A stretch of DNA of 7,080 bases from Collinsella sp. UBA6357 (lineage in GTDB: Bacteria; Actinomycetota; Coriobacteriia; Coriobacteriales; Coriobacteriaceae), in the NCBI GenBank assembly GCA_002437815.1, contig DJRP01000013.1, positions 91,172 to 98,251 on the forward strand, in the 5' to 3' direction. Position numbers and translations under genes: made by a program. Positions 1 to 4,746 of this stretch are shown here, one piece after another; position 1 is the stretch's first letter; the number at the start of each line of letters is the position of its first letter. Below the pieces are notes generated by a model that worked only from the letters and a program-made list of their open reading frames with translations, was not told where the DNA came from and made no database searches.

Positions 1-22
1 GCGAAATTCAACCCCGTCCTAA

Positions 23-1015
23 TTATGAGCGCCAGAAAGACTCGATCAGGTCGTCGCGCGTCTTGACCCCGCTCTTGACGTAGATACGGTGAAGGTGTGC
101 CTTGACCGTTCCCGGGCTGATCACGAGCTCGGTTGCGATGTTCTGGACATCGAGCCCGCGCAGCACAAGCGAAAGCACCTCCTGCTCGCGCTTTGAAAGC
201 TTATGGGCATCCGAGAAGATCACGACGCGCGAGACGAGGTCGTCCTCGGAATCGCGACGCTCCGTCGCCACGCCCTCATCGGCGCGCGGATGGCGTGCAT
301 ACACGCGCAAAATATGGCTGAACTGCTTGAACAGCTGCGCCGCCGAGACGATGAACAGCAGGTTCTCCGAGATGTTCCGCTCGCTCAGATACCAGAGAAA
401 GGAGCTCACCAGCACGTTCGACGTATCGGGGGAGCACAGGAGGATCATATAGGTATCCTCGGCGATCACGGACACGGCAAGCACGCAAGCGATGCGAAAG
501 TATGTCTTCGACCGGTCGAGGTCGAGGCGCTCAACCTTGTTCTGCGTCCGCCGATATCGCACAAAGGTATACACCAGACAGAAGACACTACCCAGGTCGC
601 GCGTGAGCCAAAAAAGATACTGCTGTGTCTGGCTCGCCAGGCCCGAGCGAGGCACCAGGGTGAACTGGAGCACGGCGACCGGAACAACGAATGCCGCAAC
701 GCGCCGGACGGTTATGCGGTCACGCAGCCGCAGCGTCACCCACAACCACACACACGCAAGGATTGCCACGCCGAGCACGCAGCGCAGCAGCGGGTGCTGC
801 AGCGGCTCGCTAAAGGCCACGGCATAGTCGTATTTGAGCCGATTGTACTCATCGAAGAAGATTACCGACGTATCGAAGACATAGAGCAGGAAGCCCGTGG
901 CGGCGACCATGCAATCGCGACGCTTCGTCATGAGCCATACGACCAACGCCACCGATGCCGTCACAAGTCCAACGCCCATGATGAGAATCGTATAGATATA
1001 GAACGCGAAACTCAT
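23..1015 (-). CDS. Membrane-anchored LuxR-family transcriptional regulator (AguR-like candidate)
   Basis: A one-component regulator of 330 residues: a polytopic membrane sensor joined to a DNA-binding domain. About seven hydrophobic segments can be seen, near residues 6-29, 35-54, 78-97, 105-122, 135-153, 172-195 and 199-230. A charged linker follows (about 240-270), then a classic LuxR helix-turn-helix at 273-327 that includes LSKREQEVL, the IATELVISPGTVKAHL recognition region and a closing helix. The start at 1015 is preferred over an upstream ATG at 1084 because GGGAGGA lies 4-5 bases before it and the first membrane helix begins at once. No receiver or kinase domain is present. In lactococci and enterococci a transmembrane LuxR protein, AguR, activates the agmatine cluster, so this gene may do the same for the neighbouring genes. 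That link is inferred from architecture and position only, and this family has many paralogs of unrelated function in Coriobacteriia. Confidence 0.9.
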   Translation of the reverse strand: MSFAFYIYTILIMGVGLVTASVALVVWLMTKRRDCMVAATGFLLYVFDTSVIFFDEYNRLKYDYAVAFSEPLQHPLLRCVLGVAILACVWLWVTLRLRDRITVRRVAAFVVPVAVLQFTLVPRSGLASQTQQYLFWLTRDLGSVFCLVYTFVRYRRTQNKVERLDLDRSKTYFRIACVLAVSVIAEDTYMILLCSPDTSNVLVSSFLWYLSERNISENLLFIVSAAQLFKQFSHILRVYARHPRADEGVATERRDSEDDLVSRVVIFSDAHKLSKREQEVLSLVLRGLDVQNIATELVISPGTVKAHLHRIYVKSGVKTRDDLIESFWRS

Positions 1016-1034
1016 AACGTCCTCCCGTCTGCAC

Positions 1035-1046
1035 ATCAAGCTTGAT
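1035..1046. promoter_or_regulatory. Perfect 12-bp palindrome, possible operator
   Basis: ATCAAGCTTGAT is an exact palindrome in the 89-base gap between the divergent regulator gene (start 1015) and small ORF (start 1105). It overlaps the proposed -35 box of the rightward promoter and lies 20-31 bases upstream of the regulator's start codon, a typical place for autoregulation. LuxR-type domains often bind short dyad sites, but no second copy was seen to support this one. Confidence 0.35.
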
Positions 1047-1070
1047 TTTGTGGGGCCGTTGTGGTAGAAA
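1042..1070 (+). promoter_or_regulatory. Candidate sigma-70 type promoter for the small ORF
   Basis: A TTGATT box (1042-1047) and a TAGAAA box (1065-1070) are separated by 17 bases. Transcription would start near 1077 and leave a leader of about 28 bases before the ribosome site at 1094-1100. Both boxes match the consensus only partly (four of six bases each), so this is a plausible but weak call. Confidence 0.35.
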
Positions 1071-1104
1071 CGTCCTTCGAACACCTAAGCCGAAAGGAGA
1101 TGCC

Positions 1105-1296
1105 ATGACACCGCTCGCACCGCTCAAACTCATCGCCGCGCCCGCCGCCAGGGCCATCGCCAAAATCGGCTCAACCCTGACCTACGATGACGTCCCCTGC
1201 GCCGTCGAGGAACGCGCGGACAGTTGCCCCTATCTGGGCCACGTTCCGTATTTTGCGCCCAAGCTTGTCTCTTCGCGCGAGCAATCCCTCCGCTAA
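1105..1296 (+). CDS. Small hypothetical protein, 63 residues
   Basis: Function not recognised. The case for a real gene is structural. The ATG at 1105 is preceded by AAAGGAGA at good spacing, a partial promoter lies upstream, and a GC-rich hairpin with six Ts follows the stop by 16 bases. The protein has an Ala-rich, amphipathic and basic N-terminal part (about residues 4-22, including KLIAAPAARAIAKIG). A more acidic middle follows, with two cysteines (Cys32 and Cys41, in PCAVEERADSCPY), and then a short polar tail. There is no signal peptide and no clear membrane helix. It is the only plus-strand gene here, divergent from the LuxR regulator and convergent with the second antiporter gene. An upstream in-frame ATG at 1042 lacks a ribosome site and was not used. 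It could instead be a spurious frame in a regulatory RNA. Confidence 0.55.
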   Translation: MTPLAPLKLIAAPAARAIAKIGSTLTYDDVPCAVEERADSCPYLGHVPYFAPKLVSSREQSLR

Positions 1297-1312
1297 ACAA
1301 ACTCGAAACCAG

Positions 1313-1335
1313 CGCCGCCGACCGCGGCGTTTTTT
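1313..1335 (+). terminator. Intrinsic terminator of the small ORF
   Basis: A perfect 6-bp stem, CGCCGC (1313-1318) with GCGGCG (1324-1329), closes a 5-base loop and is followed directly by six Ts (1330-1335). It begins 16 bases after the small ORF's stop and ends one base before the stop codon of the convergent antiporter gene. Read on the minus strand, the same stem is followed only by a broken T-rich stretch, so it may end antiporter transcripts less well. Confidence 0.8.
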
Positions 1336-2718
1336 CTATCGCGGGCCGACACCCGGCGCATCCACGCTACGCCCGCGGCGCGACAGCAGGCGTGAGACCT
1401 CACCGAGTGCCACGCACACGACCACACCCAAGAGAATCGGCAGCTTGGCCATCTCGGTCGTCGAGCCGTTGAGCGGAACGATGGTCGCCACGATCGAAAG
1501 CACAAGCTCCACCACGGGAATCGTGAGCGCCACCGCAAGAGCCTTACCCTCGAAAGGCGCGCGGAACACCCGCGGCCGGTCATCGTATTTACGTAGACGC
1601 CAGAACGCGGGGAACATCGGAATGTAGCTCATGAGCAAGAAGACGACGTTCATCGAGAAGAGCACCCAAAAGGCATCGGACCCCTCTCCCAGCGGGACCT
1701 GGAGCAGCAGGACCGCACTCGCCAAACAGCCGTTGATGAGCGCCGAGCCGTTGGGCATGCCGGTCTTCTTTGACAGCAGGGCGAACGGCCTGGGCATATT
1801 GCCGTGGCGTGCGGCATAGCTTGCGACCGAGTTGACGCCAAAACTCCAGCAGATCATGTTGGCAAACAGCGTCACCAAAAACGCCACGCCCACGACCATG
1901 GTGAGCGGGCTCGAAACGCCCACCATCGCCGCCACCGCGTCGACGATACCCGAGTCAAGCGAAAGCTGCGAGGTGGGTACCGCGGCCGAGATGCCGATAC
2001 CGCAGACGATATAGATAGCCGCGATGGCGATGCCGCCCGCAATCACCGCCTTGGGGATATCGCGCGAGGGGTTTTTCATGGTGCTCGCAAACGTCGCCAC
2101 GACCTCGAAACCCATAAAGTTGAAGAGGATAATCGACAGATAGGTGAGCGAGTTCGTATCGCCAAGGTCGGGCACGAACGTGGACAGCGACATATCGTTC
2201 GCAAAACCGTGGTTCATCGCAAACCAGATGCCGACGCCACCAACCACGAGCGTGATGGCGACCTTGATCACGGCACCGCCGTCCATGACCCAATCGGACT
2301 CCGCCACGGGATGCGTGGCCATGATCGTCACGCCCCACACAAAGGCAAGCTCGACGATGAGTTTGGCGCCGAGCGTAAACTCGATACCCCACACCGCGTT
2401 GATGATACTCGGGAACATGCAGGCGATACTCGCCACCCACAAAGGAAAGTTGACCCAGTAGCACCAGGAGCAGCGGGCGCCCCATTTGTCACCGAGTCCG
2501 AGGCGCACCCAATCGTAAAGACCGCCCTCGGAATCAAAGGCCGTACCAAGCTCTGCCACCACCAAACCGTAGGGCAGCAAAAACGTGATAATGAGGAAGA
2601 CCCACCAGAAGAACTGCACATTGCCCATAGCCGAGGCGGGAGCCGCGGCCTCGATGGTAAAGACGACGCAGATAACCGAGAGGATAACCTGCCACAGAGA
2701 GAACTTCTTGCCCGCCAT
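1336..2718 (-). CDS. APC-superfamily amino acid/polyamine antiporter (second copy, AguD paralog)
   Basis: An inner-membrane transporter of 460 residues with about 12 hydrophobic segments, closely related along its whole length to the aguD product in this window. Shared blocks include the N-terminal EAAAPAsAmGN..FFWW region (about 24-39), LLPYGLVVAELGTA (47-60), the SLTYLSIILFNFMGFEVV stretch (190-207) and CWSFGVNSVASYAARHGNMP (290-309). In residues 33-63, 26 of 31 positions match AguD. It lacks AguD's charged C-terminal extension of roughly 18 residues. The start at 2718 is chosen because GGGGGAG lies about seven bases upstream and the protein then aligns with AguD at its N-terminus. A 46-codon upward extension has no ribosome site and resembles nothing known. 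It may carry agmatine/putrescine or a related amine or amino acid, and the substrate cannot be read from the sequence. A large hairpin with a U run sits just upstream of its ribosome site. Confidence 0.88.
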   Translation of the reverse strand: MAGKKFSLWQVILSVICVVFTIEAAAPASAMGNVQFFWWVFLIITFLLPYGLVVAELGTAFDSEGGLYDWVRLGLGDKWGARCSWCYWVNFPLWVASIACMFPSIINAVWGIEFTLGAKLIVELAFVWGVTIMATHPVAESDWVMDGGAVIKVAITLVVGGVGIWFAMNHGFANDMSLSTFVPDLGDTNSLTYLSIILFNFMGFEVVATFASTMKNPSRDIPKAVIAGGIAIAAIYIVCGIGISAAVPTSQLSLDSGIVDAVAAMVGVSSPLTMVVGVAFLVTLFANMICWSFGVNSVASYAARHGNMPRPFALLSKKTGMPNGSALINGCLASAVLLLQVPLGEGSDAFWVLFSMNVVFLLMSYIPMFPAFWRLRKYDDRPRVFRAPFEGKALAVALTIPVVELVLSIVATIVPLNGSTTEMAKLPILLGVVVCVALGEVSRLLSRRGRSVDAPGVGPR

Positions 2719-2722
2719 GGCG

Positions 2723-2893
2723 TTACTCCCCCACCACACAAAAACAGATGGCACCTCTACCGAGGACGCCGCCCGGTGTAGGGTTGACGGCTGCGTCCGC
2801 GGTGGAGATGCCATCCGCATGCGAAACGATAACGTTGGGAGCCATCCAGCGCTCACGGAACATGCGCGTGTACGTGATGATGCGCTGATGCAT
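2723..2893 (-). CDS. Possible small leader ORF, 56 codons
   Basis: Not recognised and uncertain. An ATG at 2893 follows GGAG by five bases, and the frame runs 56 codons to a TAA that lies four bases before the antiporter ATG (2718). The stop therefore overlaps that gene's ribosome site, an arrangement typical of translational coupling. Third positions are rich in C and G, like the real genes here. The product starts MHQRIITYTRMFRERW and contains NPTPGGVLGRGAI, with no domain that I know. Its last 30 or so codons lie inside the 2747-2815 hairpin, so ribosome movement along it could open or form that structure. It could instead be a chance frame or a relic of a decayed gene. Confidence 0.3.
   Translation of the reverse strand: MHQRIITYTRMFRERWMAPNVIVSHADGISTADAAVNPTPGGVLGRGAICFCVVGE
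2737..2815 (-). promoter_or_regulatory. Large leader hairpin with U run: attenuator or terminator before the second antiporter
   Basis: Arms 2800-2815 and 2747-2762 pair over 16 positions with one mismatch and one G-U pair in the minus-strand RNA. The stem continues inward with a 6-bp GGACGC/GCGTCC step and a 3-bp GCC/GGC step around a 15-base loop. The minus-strand RNA then reads UGUUUUUGUG (2746-2737), a U tract that ends about two bases before the antiporter's ribosome site. This is the form of an intrinsic terminator placed in a 5' leader, so it may act as an attenuator. No known riboswitch consensus was recognised in it. Confidence 0.6.
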
Positions 2894-2910
2894 AAAGACT
2901 CCGATCGATA

Positions 2911-2932
2911 CGGTCGCGGCCAAACGCGACCG
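2911..2932. repeat. Perfect 8-bp inverted repeat with 6-base loop
   Basis: CGGTCGCG (2911-2918) and CGCGACCG (2925-2932) are exact reverse complements around GCCAAA. Five As follow on the plus strand, so on the minus strand five Ts precede the hairpin. That is the wrong side for a terminator in that direction. It ends 18 bases before the possible leader ORF start (2893) in minus-strand order. Confidence 0.6.
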
Positions 2933-2947
2933 AAAAAGCAATGATGA

Positions 2948-3032
2948 GATTGGAAACGCGTCTATCCTGGGCGACCGAAGCGAACATTTGGCCTAACCCG
3001 CGGGGACGCCCAGAACAGACGCGTGCCCAATC
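2948..3032. repeat. 85-nt interrupted hairpin with symmetric internal loops
   Basis: Three nested perfect stems line up: GATTGG (2948-2953) with CCAATC (3027-3032), ACGCGTCT (2956-2963) with AGACGCGT (3017-3024), and CTGGGCG (2967-2973) with CGCCCAG (3007-3013). They are separated by symmetric 2x2 and 3x3 internal loops and enclose a 33-base apical region that can form a further short GCG/CGC stem. All 21 pairs are Watson-Crick, so the sequence does not show which strand is the RNA. In minus-strand order it begins two bases after the U tract of the agu terminator. Confidence 0.65.
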
Positions 3033-3033
3033 G

Positions 3034-3072
3034 AAGAAAAGGGCGCTCCAATGTGGAGGCAAAGGAGCACCC
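3034..3072 (-). terminator. Intrinsic terminator downstream of aguA
   Basis: In the minus-strand RNA, GGGUGCUCC (3072-3064) pairs with GGAGCGCCC (3049-3041) as a 9-bp stem with one G-U pair and a 14-base loop. UUUUCUU (3040-3034) follows at once. On the plus strand the G-U pair becomes a C-A mismatch and As follow the stem, so the direction is clear. It lies about 210 bases beyond the aguA stop, after two other large hairpins. Confidence 0.7.
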
Positions 3073-3084
3073 CAATCAACGTCA

Positions 3085-3120
3085 CCGTGTCGCATATGCC
3101 ACACAAAAGCAGCGACACGG
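3085..3120. repeat. Perfect 9-bp inverted repeat, 18-base spacer
   Basis: CCGTGTCGC (3085-3093) and GCGACACGG (3112-3120) are exact reverse complements. The spacer is AT-richer than its surroundings and contains CATATG. No T tract follows on either strand. It could be an RNA hairpin or a protein-binding dyad. Confidence 0.55.
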
Positions 3121-3145
3121 CAGTGAGAGAAAGAATCTCAGCAAC

Positions 3146-3183
3146 CCCAGCCAACCAGATAGCGTACTGCCTGGTTGGCTGGG
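3146..3183. repeat. Perfect 13-bp hairpin, part of a longer alternative stem
   Basis: CCCAGCCAACCAG (3146-3158) pairs exactly with CTGGTTGGCTGGG (3171-3183) around a 12-base loop. On the plus strand three Ts follow (TTTC). Outside it, CTCAG (3137-3141) can pair with CTGAG (3187-3191), extending the stem to about 20 bp with small bulges. That outer CTGAG is also the base of the next palindrome, so the two structures cannot both form in full. Confidence 0.7.
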
Positions 3184-3186
3184 TTT

Positions 3187-3272
3187 CTGAGGTGCGGCAG
3201 ATTCCCGTGAAAGAGGAGCGCCGCGTACTTAGTACGCAAGCGACGAATGAACGGGAAGGTGTCGTGCCTCAG
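3187..3272. repeat. 86-nt palindromic element with 22-nt arms and inner hairpin
   Basis: Arms 3187-3208 and 3251-3272 pair at 20 of 22 positions in plus-strand RNA, including three G-U pairs, with a 2x2 mismatch in the middle. Inside is a perfect 6-bp hairpin, GCGTAC-TTA-GTACGC (3223-3237). In minus-strand RNA the three G-U pairs become A-C mismatches, so the fold favours a plus-strand RNA. It begins 13 bases downstream of the aguA stop. Candidate identities are a dispersed intergenic palindrome of the REP or MITE kind, or a structured RNA. Confidence 0.65.
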
Positions 3273-3284
3273 GAAGCCAGACGA

Positions 3285-4490
3285 CTAGGCAGTGGGCTCC
3301 TGCTGCGTAATGCAGTGGATGTTGCCGCCGCCGTAGACAACCTGGTCGGACTTGACGCCGACGACCTTATAGACGCCCTCGCCCCAGGTCTCGTCATAGA
3401 TCTTCTGCAGCGTGTCGACGGCCAGCTGGTCGTTGACGTCGCCATACTGCGGGGTGATGACACCGTGGTTGGTGACGAGGTAGTTCATGTAGGAGGCGAT
3501 CAGCGGCTCGTCGGGAACGCGCGGCTCGGCGTTCTCGTCGATGTCGATGGTGTCGCAGGAAGCCTGGTCCATGTAGAGCGGCTTGGTCGGCAGCGGGAGC
3601 TTGTAGACCTTGAGCTTGCGGCCCTTGGCGTCGACAGCCTCGGAGAGGGTGGCGTACGCATCCTGGCACTGCTGATAGAACGGGTTCTCGGGATCATCGG
3701 TCCAGATGCAGGCCATGACGCCCGGGGCGATGAACGTGGCGACGTCATCGATGTGACCGTTGGTCTCCTCGGGATCGATGCCCTCCTTGACCCAGATGAC
3801 CTTCTCGACACCCAGGTACTTCTTGAGCTCGTCGTTCATATACTCGCGAAGCTCCTCGCTCCACGGCTCGAACTTACGGGCGTACTTGGGCCAGATGGTG
3901 TCCTCGTCCTCCTCGTCGGCGAGCACCGCAGAGCAGGTGCGACCCGGAGAGAGCAGGCACTGGTCGGTCACGACGAGGGTGCCCTCGCCGTCGACGGTGA
4001 TGGAGCCGCCCTCGAGGATCATGTCATCGGGACGATAGGTGCGGCAACCGCTGAACTCGGCCATCTTCTGGGCGATCTTGTCGTCGGCATCCCAGGGGAA
4101 GTACAGGCCATCGATGAGACCACCATAGGCGTTGAAGTGCCAGTTGTTTGCGCGCTTCTCGCCCTTGCCGTTGACGACGAACGTAGCGCCCGTGTCGCGG
4201 AACCAAGCGTCGTTGGTGGTCATCTCGAGAACGGTGATGTTCTCGTCGCCGTCGAAGACGGCCTTGCAGTTGTTGTAGTCGACCTCGTTGACGCACATGA
4301 CGACCGGGGTGAACTCGGCGATAGCGCGCGCGATGTCGGCGTACTGGGACTGGGCCGGCTTGGCGCCGTGGGCCCAGGTGTCGGTACGGTGGGGCCAGCC
4401 CATCCACACGCGATCCTGCGGAGCGAACTCAGCAGGCATGTAGAAGCCGTCCTCACGGGGGGTGGACTCGGATTCGGTGATCGTACGCAT
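3285..4490 (-). CDS. aguA: Agmatine deiminase
   Basis: Cytosolic hydrolase of the Porphyromonas-type arginine deiminase family (guanidino-group modifying superfamily). It converts agmatine and water to N-carbamoylputrescine and ammonia, the first step of the AgDI pathway. The product is 401 residues against about 365-370 for typical members. Family signatures appear in order: GFYMPAEF near the N-terminus, NDAWFRDTG (93-101), the FNAYGGLIDGLYFPWD substrate region (119-134), LEGGSITVDGEGTL (159-172), NGHIDDV with His246 and Asp248 (244-250), and the C-terminal GGGNIHCITQQ with nucleophile Cys393 (387-397), eight residues from the end as in well-studied homologs. The start at 4490 follows GGAGGA by about seven bases. 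An upstream ATG at 4532 adds 14 unsupported residues. Oddities are an acidic insertion of about 25 residues (about 184-209) and Ala in place of the usual Pro in RDTGATF. A 256-base hairpin-bearing gap separates it from aguD. Confidence 0.96.
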   Translation of the reverse strand: MRTITESESTPREDGFYMPAEFAPQDRVWMGWPHRTDTWAHGAKPAQSQYADIARAIAEFTPVVMCVNEVDYNNCKAVFDGDENITVLEMTTNDAWFRDTGATFVVNGKGEKRANNWHFNAYGGLIDGLYFPWDADDKIAQKMAEFSGCRTYRPDDMILEGGSITVDGEGTLVVTDQCLLSPGRTCSAVLADEEDEDTIWPKYARKFEPWSEELREYMNDELKKYLGVEKVIWVKEGIDPEETNGHIDDVATFIAPGVMACIWTDDPENPFYQQCQDAYATLSEAVDAKGRKLKVYKLPLPTKPLYMDQASCDTIDIDENAEPRVPDEPLIASYMNYLVTNHGVITPQYGDVNDQLAVDTLQKIYDETWGEGVYKVVGVKSDQVVYGGGNIHCITQQEPTA

Positions 4491-4592
4491 AAGATTTCCT
4501 CCAAATCGAACGATCGCTTGCCGCGGGCACATACCCGCAGCTAAAAACCAAGAGAGAGGTGGGTGCCCTGCCCAGGAATAAACAGGGCACCC
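4491..4592 (-). promoter_or_regulatory. aguA leader with 10-bp hairpin
   Basis: Upstream of aguA, GGGTGCCCTG (4561-4570) and CAGGGCACCC (4583-4592) are exact reverse complements around a 12-base loop. In minus-strand order a pyrimidine-rich stretch, five Ts and a small GCGGG/CCCGC hairpin follow, and then the aguA ribosome site. The T run lies about 14 bases beyond the stem, too far for a normal terminator. The hairpin may instead stabilise or regulate the aguA message. No convincing promoter boxes were found. Confidence 0.5.
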
Positions 4593-4676
4593 CAGACCGG
4601 TTTGTATGGGAGCCGCACCGGCAAGCGGCTACGTAAACCTAGTGCGCGGAGACAGATACGCACGAAGGTTCAAAGG

Positions 4677-4726
4677 AAAAATGGGGCAGGCGGTGGTTAT
4701 CGGAGCAAATCGCTCACGCCTACCCC
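4677..4726 (-). terminator. Intercistronic intrinsic terminator between aguD and aguA
   Basis: In the minus-strand RNA, GGGGUAGGCG (4726-4717) pairs with CGCCUGCCCC (4692-4683) as a 10-bp stem with one G-U pair. The loop holds a small GAGC/GCTC hairpin, and A followed by UUUUU (4682-4677) comes directly after. It starts 21 bases past the aguD stop. The G-U pair and U tract fit only the minus strand. It may be leaky and lower aguA expression, or aguA may have its own promoter. Confidence 0.7.
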
Positions 4727-4746
4727 AGGGGTACGAAAGGTGAAAC

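Larger units (their letters stand above)
2719..3284. other. Palindrome-dense intergenic region between aguA and the second antiporter gene
   Basis: This 566-base gap holds at least seven inverted repeats in a row: 2747-2815, 2911-2932, 2948-3032, 3041-3072, 3085-3120, 3146-3183 and 3187-3272. Apart from the doubtful 56-codon ORF, I see no convincing coding frame. Minus- and plus-strand frames of 60-120 codons exist but lack ribosome sites and familiar protein features. One repeat (3041-3072) is a good terminator for the agu genes. The others may be leader RNA, operators, a small RNA or inserted repeat elements. No convincing promoter for the downstream gene was found. Confidence 0.75.

Noticed and set aside
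203..1045. Plus-strand open frame of 280 codons
   Set aside because: It is antisense to the LuxR regulator, whose HTH and membrane helices are clear on the minus strand.
1804..2781. Plus-strand open frame of 325 codons
   Set aside because: It is antisense to the second antiporter gene, with the same mirror composition and no familiar domain.
2737..2815. T-box, guanidine or other known riboswitch in the antiporter leader
   Set aside because: I could not find a T-box core, paired ACGR loops or other consensus that I know. Only a terminator-like hairpin is visible, so no family name is given.
2853..3104. Minus-strand open frame of 83 codons in the palindrome-rich gap
   Set aside because: It has no good ribosome site, crosses the terminator and the 85-nt hairpin, and shows no recognisable protein pattern.
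2719..3284. CRISPR array or insertion sequence
   Set aside because: The repeats are inverted and all different, with no regular direct repeat and spacer pattern and no transposase frame.
4491..4532. Longer AguA start at 4532
   Set aside because: The extra 14 residues run across the GGAGGA ribosome site that serves the ATG at 4490, and the family N-terminus fits the shorter form.
3051..4544. Plus-strand open frame of 497 codons
   Set aside because: It lies antisense to aguA, whose minus-strand protein has full family motifs and catalytic residues. The long frame results from strong GC third-position bias, and the predicted protein resembles no family I know.
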